DNA of 64,000 bases, from positions 180,589-244,588 of the forward strand of contig CAJJDP010000122.1 of the NCBI GenBank assembly GCA_905182995.1. The letters are read 5' to 3'. A model generated the notes under the pieces. The model saw nothing but the letters and a program-made list of their open reading frames with translations. It did not search any database and had not been told where the DNA came from. This DNA comes from Paramecium octaurelia (lineage: Eukaryota; Ciliophora; Oligohymenophorea; Peniculida; Parameciidae). This document shows, piece by piece, positions 1 to 11,928 of this stretch (the first letter of the stretch is position 1; each line of letters begins with the position of its first letter). The position numbers were made by a program, and so were the translations under genes.

Positions 1-825
1 GTTTTTGAGCATCGTGGCACTCAAATAACAATAATTTCAAGAACAAAGAATGAACAATATGAGAAACTACGATGAAACTCAAAATTAATTTTAAATTCAC
101 TCTTAATAATAATATTAACAATAATAATAGTATTAATAACCTCAATAATAATCTTAATAAATTTAATAGCAATAGCAACCCCAACAATCCTAATAAGAAT
201 AATAGCTCTACGACTTATCATCCTCAGATATAGTTAGCCAAAGACTAAATTAAATAAGAACTAAAGATAAAGTAGAATTGAACTTTGCTCCATTATAAGA
301 ACAACAATTCTAATTTTCATTTGTTCCCATCCTTTATCCCCAACAAGAATTACATCCTCCCCCAGAATTGACCATGGATTCACAAAAATAGACACAATAA
401 GAGCCAATCTAAATTGAGCAGCCACTAGAACAACAAATCGTTGAATAGCCTACTTAATAGCCAGACCAAAAATAAACAAGGGAGACAGAATCAAACAAAG
501 AAAATTCTGTTGAGAAAAATCATGGAAGCAAGCACGATGAAGGAAGAACTGAGTACCATCAAAAACCCTATTATCAGAATAGATATCAAGTATTAATGAA
601 AATTTTAACATGTAGCAAAAGAGAAGACCTAATAATGACTCGCATTACCATTCAAACAAATACTATGATAATTCCTATAATAGAAAAACATAATAGCATT
701 ACAGTAATACTATAATCTAAATAGTTACAGATAGATTGGAAGATGATTTGAGAGAGTTCACTGGATATAAGAAATACCAACAAAGACCGTAAAAGGAATA
801 TTATGAGCCAAAGAAGGAATCCTGA
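1..825 (+). CDS. Gln-rich protein, 3' end only (5' end outside window)
   Basis: The reading frame is open from the window edge to the TGA at 823-825 when TAA/TAG are read as Gln. One 26-nt intron lies at 590-615. The visible part (about 265 residues) starts with a Gln-dominated stretch (roughly residues 25-75, many encoded by TAA/TAG), followed by a Pro/Glu/Gln-rich segment and a basic Tyr/Asn/Lys-rich tail. No domain is recognisable in what is visible, and low complexity makes homology guesses unsafe. The catalytic or binding part, if any, lies upstream of the window. Composition suggests an intrinsically disordered tail of an RNA- or scaffold-type protein, but that is only inference. Confidence 0.7.
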
Positions 826-886
826 ATTCTCTAACATTTTTGTTAATTATTAATATTTGATCTCTACAGATTTCATTTATATAAAT

Positions 887-2684
887 ATGAATCAATCATA
901 GAAATTGGCATATTATCCAAATTTGCTTGTAATTCATTTTTATCTTAATAGACAGGGGTAATCGGAAAGGGTGATCTAATAAAATATAGAAAGCAAAAGG
1001 GGTTTGGAGGAGTACTTGGGTATTTTACAAGAAAGAGCTAACATAGAAGATCAATATGCCAAATCATTATACAAACTCTCCTAATAAATTGAGAAGTCAA
1101 GGTATTTAAATTTGTAAAGAATTCGTTAGCATAACCTACTTGAGAGAATAGTTGGTGAATTAATTAAGATAAAAAATAGAACGACTAGAAAATTTCGTAG
1201 ATTTGATTAGATCGGAAATAATTGAACAAGTGAAAGAAATCCTCCAGGATCAAAATCAAGTAGCCAAAAGGATTATTGATGAAATGAAAGGCCTGGAATG
1301 GGACTTACAAGATAAATAAGACGATGTGATGGGAGGAAAGTTGGACTATAAATTGCAAGCGAAGGATTTAGAGTAATCAGGAATTTCAGATATGATTTTT
1401 CAATATAGTCTTGACATTTCAGAAGACAAAGCATTGAAGCAAGTGTTAAAGTAATTATACATACATACTTACCCACAGAACTTAACAAATCTAATCAGAA
1501 TGCATCAAATTGGAAAGAGAATTCGAAATTATTGTGCTTTCCTATAATGAATTCATCGATGTTTATAAAACCAAAATGGAAAGCTACTTGTCTTAGATGG
1601 AATAATATGAATAGTAAAGGCTACTTGTACAAAAGGACACCCTGATGAAACTCTTTTTATTTGAGACTTCCATTTCAAAGTAATCCTTATAAGACTCTGA
1701 AAAATTGAATGATCAAATCAGAAAATCTAATCTTTAAGATTTTATTGAGAATTTTATTCTCAAATATCAAAAACCCTAAGAAGCCCCAAGACAACTTGAA
1801 TTCAAACCATATTCATCCTTCTTAACTAAGACAATAGAGAGCATGAGGAGCCAAGAGTATCAAAAACTCAAGGATATCATCAAGGCTCATAATGATACAT
1901 TTTACAATATTTATGAGGACTGTGTTAAGAAGAATGTATGCAGTTTTGTAATAATTTATAGAACTTATAAACTATAGAAGAGTAAGAATTAGCTCATCTG
2001 ATGAGTCGTAACAATGTTTAATCCATATACAAGATTATGTAAATTCACATTAATTGTGTTTGGAATGCACATGAAATACCAAATAATGAGACTATTGTTG
2101 GGTTGCTCAGATAGAGTTCTCTGAATAGATTGCTTTGGTGTTAGGCCTTAGAAATATAGGCAAATAAGAATAATTACAAGGTTCCTACTAATGATGCATA
2201 TGATCAAGTCATTAAGTGGAGTTAAAAGATTATTAGCTTAGTACTTTGAATTGTCTATTTAGAGTGTATAGAATTCTGGGATGCATCGCCTTTGAGAAAG
2301 CTAATAACAATTAGTTCAATAATACACGTTGCAGTTCAAAATAGGAAGCATTTTTTGATGTATAACATCAAGGAGAACAAAGTTTTATAAAGTGCAGACT
2401 TTCTGGAAGCCTCTGTTGTTTAAGCTGTTTATGATGCTTTGGTTGAAGAAATAAAGGAGGTCACTACTTTGGAGGAGAGAAATAGAAGGTAAATTATTTG
2501 ATTCTAATCAAGATAAAAAATAAATATCTTGACTCAGTTATCAAAGATATGCTTTACATTATTATAGTTCAATCCAATTAGTGTGATTAAAATGTATGCA
2601 GAGAACTATTTGAAGTTATTGTCTGTTGCTCATGATGCTACTGACAACTTATTATTTTAGATTGAGAGTTTTGAATAATTTTGA
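887..2684 (+). CDS. F-BAR (FCH) domain protein
   Basis: Six introns (27, 28, 28, 26, 24, 24 nt) leave 546 residues. The N-terminus carries the FCH/F-BAR signature: the segment GLEEYLGILQERANIEDQY followed by AKSLYKLS, near residues 30-60, matches the conserved helix in which an ERA-IE-YAK core starts the crescent-shaped dimer. Residues to about 300 are predicted long helices (Lys/Glu/Gln-rich). The C-terminal third is also mostly helical and not an SH3 domain; I do not recognise it. F-BAR proteins bind and curve membranes, usually in endocytosis or exocytosis at the cell cortex, so a role in phagosome, parasome or trichocyst traffic is plausible by family. Start is the first ATG, followed by an intron 42 nt into the frame. 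Confidence 0.72.
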
Positions 2685-3386
2685 AATATTTTATAAAATA
2701 AATATATAATTTATCAGTAAATATATTTATTCGGTAACCTACTAATCAAAAGAGTTTTAATTATAAGACTTTATGATGATAGTGGTCTTACTAAATATCT
2801 AAAATAGAAATTATTTAATCACAGTTCTCCGCAAATTATGCATAATAATTTTGAATAATCTTCGAGCTTTTCAATAATAAATCAATTTTACTTGGTATTC
2901 AAATTAATATAATTTTTATGAGGTTAGAATTAGTTCTCATCCTGAAATCAACCCAAGCTTTATATCAACTTATTTTCTTGTTTCTGCCCATATAATTGTA
3001 CATCTTATAATCTAAATTAATATCACATCAATTATAAAATTGATGGAAAGTTGATTGACTTTATAGATACTTTTAATTAATTACCAAGATTTTGTAGTCT
3101 TTCAAGAATTCTTACTGATTCTACATTCCCTATGATTTTATGACTCATTCAATTGCCTAAAATAGAAATTGCTTTTGCGTGTGTGCGTGTGCTTATAGTA
3201 CCCTTTAATAATTTCAAATGATTTACATATTAATAATTACTGGTAAAGCATAAAAAGAGGTTAAAAGATTCAAAAATTAAAAGGATTATTGAAAAATAGC
3301 AATGATTTTCTTAAAATTGAACAAAAATTTAAATTATATTAGGATGTGACTTAAAATATTGAAAAATTAATTATAACATACAATTT
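2685..3386. other. Intergenic, about 700 bp, no supported gene
   Basis: AT-rich spacer between the F-BAR gene and the secreted-protein gene. It holds a short GT-rich alternating tract at about 3178-3192 and one forward open frame of about 90 codons from 2773 without splice support or domain resemblance. I could not turn that frame into a convincing gene. Nothing else is visible. Confidence 0.5.
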
Positions 3387-5175
3387 ATGATCAAATATAT
3401 GATCCTTATTTTTGTGTAGATTTTGGCAAGTGCATCAGCAGAATACATGCCATTCGAGGCCTTAAATATTTCAAATGCCTTTAGTGGTAAATATGATATT
3501 TAGAGAAGATATATTCTATGATGGGCAAAGAAAGGAATTACTATGTAATGGTGGTTCTAAGATCAATGCCTACATAGGGAGCAATTCCTTTGCTACTCAA
3601 TAGTTCCAAATGCCTTAACATACAATGCTGAGACTGGAGGTGGTTGTATATGGGTATGAAAACGTTTCGAATAGAAATTAGAATGGGTGAGGATAATCAG
3701 ATTGGTGTATTTGTGGATTGGAATTTGGTTTGGACTTAACAAACCTCCCCTATGATATCAACTAAATGTTCATTGAGTGATTTCAAAATGATTTAGTTAA
3801 AAGTAGATTTGGTGCATACTGGAGGCGCAGGTATAGTTATTTTTGTAGGAAACACACAAGAAATTGTAATATAATAGAATATTCATATAAGTGGGGATTT
3901 AGTGATCTCAAACTATCAGTGTAGGGATGTCCAAATGGTTGTGTAACTTGTGAAGCTGAAGATTTATCAGAATAATGTTCAATATGGGAATTTGGGTTGA
4001 GTAATTGGAATAACCTTTCAGGCATCTCATCTGAGGGTTGGTCAATATTTAATGGGAAGGATTAAACCTCAGTTTGCGGAAGTAAATTGAGACAATATGA
4101 TTATAGATGTTGCTCTAATTGGAGGTTACAGTAACTTTGGGACTTAATCAGTGTTGAATAAAACTATAGCTATGAAACCACACTACAGAATAAGAGTATA
4201 AGCTTTGTGGGCCAAAATTGATTCTTGGGATAATGAATAAGGACAGTTGATGGTTGATGGGAAAGTGGTATGGTAGCAAAATTATACAAATTCAGATGGA
4301 TACAAAAGTAAAATTTGTGGAAATACAAATGAAAAAAATTATAAAACAGTTTTTCAGAGAATTGATGTCATAGTTGATCATACTGGGAATAATATGGTTG
4401 TTAGTTTTACATCGACACTTGATTAAGCATCAGAGGATGAGTCTTTCGGAGTTAGGGATCTAAATATATTTTATTTGCCTTGTGCTGATGGATGTGAGGA
4501 GTGTTAAGGTCCCTCCATTTCAGATTGTATAAGTAATAATAAACTTACATCATATATAGAATGCTCTGATAACTTGTTTTACGATTTTGGGTAATGTCAA
4601 AACATATCAAATTTTGAGATGTTGGAATAAGCGTTTACTGAACTTCAATTCGATGATTTAAAGGGTTGGGAATTACACGAAAGGCAAGATCCAATTTATT
4701 TTACCTCTTGTATGGGGGCAAGCCTTGTTGGAGGTTTTAGAGTGATGGGCACTGGGGGATACATAACAAAAACCTTCCAAATCCCACCTCATAAAAATTT
4801 AAGATTATAGGTCGTTATTTACAAAATAGATTCTTGGGATAATGAAAAGTTTACAATAGAAGTAGATGATGCTTAAATTTGGACTCATAATTGGTTTGTA
4901 GAAACTAACTTTAACTATTGTGGCTAATTTTGGCCTGATTCCAAAATCTATGTCGATTTGATCTTTGAACATACTAATGAAGAAGCCAACATTAAATTTA
5001 GTTCCACTTTGAATCAAGAAGCTTTTGATGGTAAGATGTATTGACTATGTTAGAATCTTGGGGATTTAGAGAGTTTACTTTGATGTATGAACCATCAATT
5101 TCAATATTAGAGATATATTCAGCAACAATAATACCTGTAATCTATCCTTTATTAGTAATTATTATTTATTTATGA
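3387..5175 (+). CDS. Secreted/type I membrane protein with three repeated jelly-roll-like modules
   Basis: Five introns (22, 28, 23, 25, 23 nt) give 555 residues. The N-terminus MIKYMILIFVQILASASA is a typical signal peptide. Three related blocks follow, each with a hydrophobic strand pattern of the form LRxxVxxxKIDSWDNE...VD...W...N, a Cys-containing middle and an IxVxxxHTxxxxxxxFxSTLxQ end (block 2 about residues 270-370, block 3 about 440-530; block 1 is more diverged, about 65-160). Cys-rich linkers (GCPNGCVTCEAEDLSEQC; CADGCEEC) sit between blocks. The last 20 residues (IIPVIYPLLVIIIYL) are hydrophobic, so the protein is either membrane-anchored or GPI-processed. Large Cys-rich surface proteins of this kind are common in ciliates. 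Specific function unknown. Confidence 0.75.
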
Positions 5176-6392
5176 TCTTACATGTTAAGAACAAATTCAC
5201 TATTCTATTTTTATAAAACTCATATTAACTTACAATATTTTAGAGTAATTTATTTTGAAAATTTTCAATGTTTGGTTTCATATTTCAAACTCATCAAATA
5301 CAATGACCATTATAGATTAATGAATATAATCAATATCTAATGTCGATCCCCATTTCTGCTATTTCTTGAATGTGATCCTTAATGTAATTTACACAATTTA
5401 AATCTATTGCTCATTTTCTCATTTTAATATATAATACTATCTACAAGAAGATAATAAAAATACTTTAGATTTAGTCTCCTTATATTGTTGCCTTTGATTT
5501 CTTTCATCAAATAGGTTTAATTTAGTTTTAAACTCTGCAATCATTCTCAGTTAAAACTTTATCATTATTTTTATATATTTAAATCACTCTAAATTAAGAT
5601 TACCTATCCTTTTGTTATTTAATTTATTTCAATTCAAATTGTATGTAAACCTTCTACCTTCTTAAGATCCATAAAGGCAGTATAAATTTCATAACAATTA
5701 CCAGGATATGATATTTTCTACTTATTAATTTTGTACTGGTATTATTCTAGTCTAAATATATTTAACAATATAAGAAGTATCTAACTTTAGTAGGGTAGAA
5801 TATACATTTATTACTGTTGATGAAATAAAAGTCACGCCAAATTATAAAATAAACATTAAAAAATAATTACGTCGTTAAATTTACTTTAATATGTTATGAA
5901 TGACAACATTATTATTTATATATAAATTGTCATAAATTAATTGCCAAGATATGATGCTAGTTTAATAAGTGAAATTTAAAAAAATCACAGAGGTTAAATA
6001 AGCACCATCTGCTTTTGTTATATCGACCAATTTAGCGTATTGATTTAAAATTAAGAGAAAATTAGAAACCAATATTTACTTGGCTTTAGAATGCTGTTAT
6101 TGAACATCTAATATAATCTATAATAATTAGGCTATATTTCATTGAATTTATCCTGACTCAATCATGATAATTATCTTATATTTATAAAATCACAATATAT
6201 TAATTAACTCATTAAGTCTAAACCAATTTCAGGCTCTACTACTATAACATATTTTAAACTATAATTTTGTTAATAACAATACATTTTGGACATCCATCTC
6301 AAATTAGAGTCCAAAGGATCAAAAGTTAAAGAGATTTTCTATTGAAAAAACCTTTGATTAGATTTATTCTTTGAAAAAGAGTATACTGTGAA
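5176..6392. other. Gene-poor AT-rich stretch, 1.2 kb
   Basis: No supported gene. On the minus strand around 5320-5560 there is a short run of plausible codons (Lys/Gln/Glu-rich) that could be a decayed or highly spliced small gene, but start, stop and splice sites do not combine into a consistent model. The rest is A/T-rich sequence without repeats I can see. Such long spacers are unusual in this otherwise compact region. Confidence 0.45.
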
Positions 6393-7329
6393 ATGGATAG
6401 TTGTTCTAATGTATAATCAGAGAGGTTAAATCAACCTCAAAAATCCATGTGGATTTATTTAGATTAGGTTCCAGAAAGTCCTTAACTTATTATTCCAATT
6501 TATGTTTAAGTTCTTTTGGGAAATGATTTTCATCATTCATAGATTAAGAATCTGGGCATTGTTTTATATGAGGCTATGAATATAAGGAACGAATTTAATT
6601 AATTTGGCTGGATTTTTAAAAACTATAATGAGAGGCTGTAAAAGTAATGGATAGTATATCGACTACTTTCAGTAGAAATAGTATAAACTTGTTCGAGGAA
6701 AATACTTTCCTTTTGCCTATACATTACATTCGTATTATTATTACACAGTTTATATTTTATTTCATAAATTGATATTTCCTCCTCAAATTGAACAAATTTA
6801 TTAACAAAAGAACAGGCTTGTGGACTTGTATTTTTGAGTTTCTTCTTTAAATTTAGCAGTCTCATTTATTGTTTTTACATAAGAGTGAATATCCGATTCA
6901 GATTTTTTCATTAGTATATAACTTCAGATCACACCAATGTGGAAATCAAGAGATTAAAATAAGAATAGTTATCATTCAGAAGATTGCTTTGTGGAATGGT
7001 TGAAATCAACAAAATATTATTGAATCAAGATAGAATATACAATTATTGTGAATACTAATAAACATGTAGTCAATCAAATAGAAAGATTAGAGATCCCTAA
7101 GATTCCTTTGATTGTAATTTTGCTTTTTTTAATCGAAGATAGTCCAATTCTTTATTCTTCTGGTTTCGAAATTCCAATAACGAATTTGTGTTTCTGAATC
7201 TAACTGATAAATCCTTCTTATTTAGGTGACAAGCAATCAGTTTCTAAGTCAGTCTCTAAATAATCCCAATCAAAAATGGATATCTTAGTCGATTGTTCTT
7301 CAAATGTATTTTTACAATTCATATTATGA
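6393..7329 (+). CDS. Possible gene, exon structure unresolved
   Basis: Starting at ATG 6393 there is a well-formed N-terminal frame of about 75 residues (Gln, Trp, Leu, Ile mix typical of coding sequence; contains a stretch reading ESPQLIIPIYVQVLLGNDFH). A second forward frame from about 6900 to 7226 is open for over 100 codons and a third short one ends at TGA 7327-7329. Candidate short introns exist between them, but I could not make one set of joins that explains all three blocks. It may be a real gene with several introns or a gene in decay. A competing minus-strand frame at 6623-6865 has a less convincing composition. No domain recognised. Confidence 0.35.
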
Positions 7330-8155
7330 TTTTTCGATAATTTAAGATTGATATATATTAATATAATGCTAATAGTGCATAGTTATATAAATTATATACA
7401 AATTAATGTTGTTATTTTAAGAGATTAGACAATCGTGTATAAATATGACATCATTAATTTTTCAATAAATTCCTTAAAGCTGTGATGAATATGGAACAAT
7501 ATAAAAATTATCAAATTTAAAACTAACTTAAATATAACTATAATCTGCTTAATTATTTGAATACCTTAAATTAATATATTAAATTAGAAATTAAAATTAT
7601 TCAAATTGCCTACTTGTTATCCAAAATTAAGAACTAAATTACAATTTGAGGAACCTGTTTCTATGGTAAAAATATTTTGAAGTTTTTATTTTTATGTTTT
7701 CGGAAAATATCAGGATTAAGGGAGAATTAATGATGGGAAAATAATAGAAAAACTAAATAAAAGAAGTCATTATAAAAATTATTTAGAAATAATTAAATTT
7801 AAAAAGTTATAGGCAATTATAGAATTTAGAATGGTTCCTAAAAAGCAAAGTAGCTCATAATATTTATAATTATGACGATTTAAATTGAAATGTAACTACA
7901 ATCTTGGAAATAGGAGGAGTTTATTTTAAAAACAAAAAATAAATCAAATATTGTAAATGATCAATAGAATAAGTGTAAAGTATGATTCAGTTTGTATAGA
8001 ATAATTTATAAACAAAAAAATTCAATATTTAAGATACTTATCAAAGATTAAATAAGTTCATTATCTAAATGGGATAGACCAATTTTATGGATAATATAAA
8101 TCTTCGATGTAATCTTATATATTATGTTATTACAAATTAAAATGAAATTTATAAT
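7330..8155. other. AT-rich stretch with only weak coding signs
   Basis: From ATG 7729 a Lys/Gln/Asn-rich forward frame runs to about 7888 and a related open stretch continues to about 8110 (reading KQVHYLNGIDQFYGQY near its end). Without a consistent intron set I do not call a gene. It may be a gene remnant; the rest is plain A/T-rich spacer. Confidence 0.35.
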
Positions 8156-8982
8156 TCATAGTTTTAAATAATGTTTAATAAATTTTGTGTATTGTTCATA
8201 ATTCTTCATTCTCATTTACATGATTGTAAGAAGGCAATCCTATTTAAATTTTTTAAGTGGTTCTTTGTCCACCTATTGCTTTTTTGTAATCTATAAACAT
8301 TTTGCCTGAGTGTTTTGTTGTATTTCTGCCAGATTATATTGTTCTTAAAAGAATTGGATAAATGCATCGTCAATTACATCCAACAATTAATGATGTGCTT
8401 GCATTGGTTATCTATTAATTAGCTTCAATGGGTTTACTTCAATGTTTGAATGAAAAACACGTCATAAAATAACATATGTGAGATGTCAACTATTTTATGG
8501 ATGGAGAACTCAAATTTTAGTTTTTGCTGCATATTGGTCAATTCTTTTGATAGATATTTCAAGGTTAGATTCTCTCTTCTGTCTGAAAGATCTTTACGTG
8601 CTTGAGAGGACAAAATGCTAAAAATTGAAGGATACCAAATAGATAATGCGATTATGAAGTCAGACTTAATATTTAGTTTATAAAATTCTATCAATTTATC
8701 ATAGAGATTGAATAGCTAGACATTTGTGAACTTCTTTAGTTCTATATCTTATTTGGAATTGTTTATTTTCTAGTATGATTGCTAAAAGTGATAATTGTAG
8801 ATGTTATAATTGATGAGTAGGTCTTCCCAATAATCCAAAGTCAACTGCTCCAAATAGTTGGCGTAGTAATTGATGGCTTCATGAAATGGAGGATCGTATT
8901 CTTCATTGGTGGCCATGCGTAATCTGTAGAAGTTTCTTACAAACTTCAAAAAATCTAGGTCCTTTAGTTCCATATAATCCAT
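8156..8982 (-). CDS. Hypothetical helical protein, 266 aa
   Basis: Starts at ATG 8982, has a single 26-nt intron near the 3' end, and stops at TGA 8156-8158; removing the intron leaves 267 codons exactly. The protein is mostly helical with many aromatic residues (MDYMELKDLDFLKFVRNFY start, then repeated Tyr/Leu/Phe). No signal peptide, membrane segment or known motif. Its start codon is only 25 bp from that of the divergent gene at 9008, so the two must share an extremely short promoter region. I do not recognise the family. Confidence 0.7.
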
Positions 8983-9007
8983 TAATATAATTCAAATTTT
9001 AATTAAA

Positions 9008-9364
9008 ATGATGCCTAACAACTAGTACTAGAGTCCGTAAAGTTCTTAGTTGCCTGTACAAAGTTACAAGTACTTGGAAGTTGTGCGTGAAGAGGATGCT
9101 GAAGATGAGAAACCAACACATATTTTTAGCGAAAATCTAACGGAAAGCCAAACAAGTACATTGATTTCCCATATTATTTTAAGGAATGCTTACTGCCTAC
9201 ACAACTCCTATGAAGAACATTAAGCGAAATGGAGGCAATTCATCATCCTCAGGAAGGAGTCCCTTTTAAGAGCTCTAAAAATCAAGTTCCAATTAGGTAA
9301 TTCAAATTACAGAATGTTTAGAAAATATTAACAACTGTAACCCCAAACAAGAATTCAGTTTTGA
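9008..9364 (+). CDS. Small hypothetical protein, 118 aa
   Basis: Reads MMPNNQYQSPQSSQLPVQ, then an acidic segment and a mixed helical part rich in Leu, Ile, Arg and Lys, ending at TGA 9362-9364 without introns. A 25-nt GT...AG candidate at about 9296-9320 would change the C-terminus and keep the frame open into the following spacer, so the 3' end is uncertain. No domain recognised. Confidence 0.5.
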
Positions 9365-9626
9365 AGTTCAGATGACATTTTTTTAATTTGCATTTCCCCT
9401 TATTAAAATGCATTTACTGTAATAAATTACTTTTTCACCTTATATCTATTATAAACTTTTCATTTAATAATATTTGATACCATAAATTAATCTGCAATTT
9501 CAATATTGTAGGAGTCCAAAGAAGATACCCTATTGTCCTCTCCTCTCTCAATAAATATTATAAGGAGGTGAAACTCTATAGTTTATAGTATACATTTCAA
9601 ATGAACAATAATTAATATTTAAAGTA

Positions 9627-10133
9627 ATGTAATAAATTGATTAATTCATAAATTTTGTTGGATTGGAGGCATGTGATTACGAAAAAACCCTGATTGGGAT
9701 CTCGCATTATCTGGGATTCAGAAGGCCAAGCTATCTAGCTTTGCTATATTTGTCCTTTTCCTTGTTGCTGATTTATTTAAATATTCAACCGCAATTTATC
9801 AGTGACTTTATTGGATTTTGTTTCCCAACCTTTAAAACCTTATAAGCCTTAAATTCAATATGTAATATATACAATTAACAACTTTTAGATGACTCTCAAT
9901 TGAAATGGATAACTTATTGGATAATGTACTCACTAGTGGTATTGAGTCACAAAATAATTCTTTATTACATTCAAGCATACACTCTATATTACATTTTGAG
10001 AATTGCAGTGTTTATATACTTGTTTTCAAGTGGAGCAGAAAAATTGCAATATTCAATAGAAATCCTATACAAGAAGTATTCTTAGGGCATAGAAAGAAAA
10101 TTGGAGGAATTAAATTAGAAATTCACTTTTTGA
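9627..10133 (+). CDS. REEP5/Yop1/HVA22 (TB2-DP1) family ER-shaping protein
   Basis: Intronless, 168 residues. The family pattern is clear: a hydrophobic pair (about residues 30-60), the turn CFPTFKTLQALNS that corresponds to the YPxYxSxKAIES motif, then LKWITYWIMYSLVVLS (WLTYWVVF block), a second hydrophobic hairpin and a final FSSGAEKLQY segment. Family members insert wedge-like hairpins into the ER membrane, keep tubules curved and bind atlastin-type GTPases. The start at 9627 gives the usual short N-terminal helix before the first hairpin. The next gene begins within a few bases of the stop. Confidence 0.78.
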
Positions 10134-10135
10134 AA

Positions 10136-11179
10136 ATGATATTGTCAATATTCAGATTTTTTATGGGGATCGAAGTTTTTACTTTCCTCCTATATTCTCT
10201 ATAATTATTATTGTAGTAAAAATGACTCTTGCATTAAAGCCTATAAATATTATTCCTTTATTTCTTCATTATGCTTGCTCTATGTAAGCTACTTCTATTT
10301 ATCCCCATGTAGAGCTGCATTTTTATTAAACTTCTTCATTATTTTTTCAGTATCGAATCCCTCTAGTTTATTTTATCTGGTTTTGAAGGTTTCTTTGTAC
10401 AGAGCCACTTCTTTTTATAAGAGTTTCTTTTCTTCAATTAAATTTTGGATTTATCTTAATTAATAAGCAATGATTACCTATCTTTAAGAGAGTTATCAGG
10501 TTTTAGCTTACTTTTGGTGATCGTTTCATTGGACTTTGTAAATTTATTTCCTTTGACTAGAGTTGATTTTGATATAAGAGTTTTATCATTCATACAATCA
10601 TGGCCTTCATACTTTTTGGGTATAACAATGAAACTGCGTTATAGATTAGGCTTTTTGAGTTGTACTTGAGTTTGGAGCTCAGCATTCTATTTTTTTAATG
10701 CATCCCCTAATTATTCTAATTCTCTGATATATTCAATTCTAACAGCCGAACTACCAAAGGCACTCTCATCAACAAATAAATTGCTTAGTTTTTAGTTTGT
10801 ACTAAGAATGTTAGAGAATACAGTATTTACGGATATTTTGCAAAATCTGATGGTTTTTGTCCTAATTCAATTTAGTGGGTTTTTGAGTTAGCCATTTTTT
10901 CAATAGCTGATTATGGTCTTTTTGATGCTTCGAAATCGTATACTCCTAGAGTTGTTTTTAATGATTTATTTTGTGATTCCAGTATTCTTAGTTCAATAAG
11001 AATAATGTAGATGAATACCTTCTTTTAAATTTTTAATGTATAGATTAGAAAGCGATACAGGGTCCTAAGCTTATTTGATTTCATCTAACCAATTGATAGG
11101 ATTTTTTGGTTGCGGATGTTTATTCATAAATAAAAATAAATGGATAATTATTTCACTATAATCAGTTTGCTTGGTTTGA
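10136..11179 (+). CDS. Multi-pass membrane protein, unknown family
   Basis: A frame rich in Leu, Phe, Ile and Val with about six to eight hydrophobic segments begins at ATG 10136, 2 bp after the REEP stop. Introns of 27 nt (from about 10214) and 21 nt (about 10659) are well supported. The 3' end is less sure: stopping at TGA 11012-11014 is possible, but a longer (about 42-nt) intron there would join a further hydrophobic exon (reading LISSNQLIGFFGCGCLF) ending at 11179 and gives an exact codon count of 318. No transporter or enzyme signature recognised. It could be an ER or vacuolar membrane protein. Confidence 0.6.
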
Positions 11180-11269
11180 GAAATCAGAATTTACCACCAT
11201 TCAGGTAAAAATGCTGATAGATAATCATTTAGAGAAGCTCGTTTGAAACGTTATAAATCAATAAAGAAA

Positions 11270-11908
11270 ATGGTGGAATTGATTGAAACAGCAGGATGGA
11301 CTCAACCAAAGGTACCGTTCAATGCCTTCTGTCTCAGTTCATAAGACCGTACTCAATTTGATATGATTGTTTAGCTGAATGGGAAGATGATATGACTTAC
11401 CCTGTAATCGAATATAATAAGTTTGGATACTAAGCAGTGGCATTTGGTATCAATTTGGTATGTAAATTAAATGATGAATAGTTCCTCTATGCATACAATT
11501 ACAATGTGATAACCCAAAACATTAGATTCAGAACATTTCGATATCTCTTCCCAGTTGTATAATGCGTGATCTTTGGCAAAATATATTTCGAATACAAATC
11601 AGAACTCACTAAAGTGAACTTGTTTGATGAGTATGTTCAATTGAGAGCATAGGAATTGGTTAAAGAAAATGAATTTTTATTGGAACATGAAGGTTGAAAC
11701 TACAAAATATAATGTAGACATCAAAAGATTTGTATGGTGGTATGAGGATTACAAAGAAACCTTATGCAGAGTGCACAGACAAGCAAATGATCATGCAGCC
11801 ACAGATTTCAAAGACTCAGAATTAATCTTACAAGATTTCATTCGAAGATACTCAAACCCAAATTCCACTAGACCACTCAACTATTAAGAAAAGGGAGTCT
11901 TATTTTGA
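11270..11908 (+). CDS. Hypothetical 195-aa protein
   Basis: Two introns (11349-11374 and 11693-11717) leave exactly 196 codons. The protein has one weakly hydrophobic stretch around residues 90-105 (YLFPVVQCVIFGKIYF) and an otherwise mixed, Tyr/Glu/Arg-rich composition with the late block KRFVWWYEDYKETLCRVH. The size and single membrane-near segment are like many lineage-specific subunits of ciliate mitochondrial membrane complexes, but this is only a guess; no motif confirms it. Confidence 0.65.
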
Positions 11909-11928
11909 AATAACCATTTATCCAAATA

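Noticed and set aside
10136-10204. Splicing the membrane-protein gene to the REEP gene as one protein
   Set aside because: REEP ends with a normal stop and complete family length, and the next ATG starts a separate frame; no donor site joins them.
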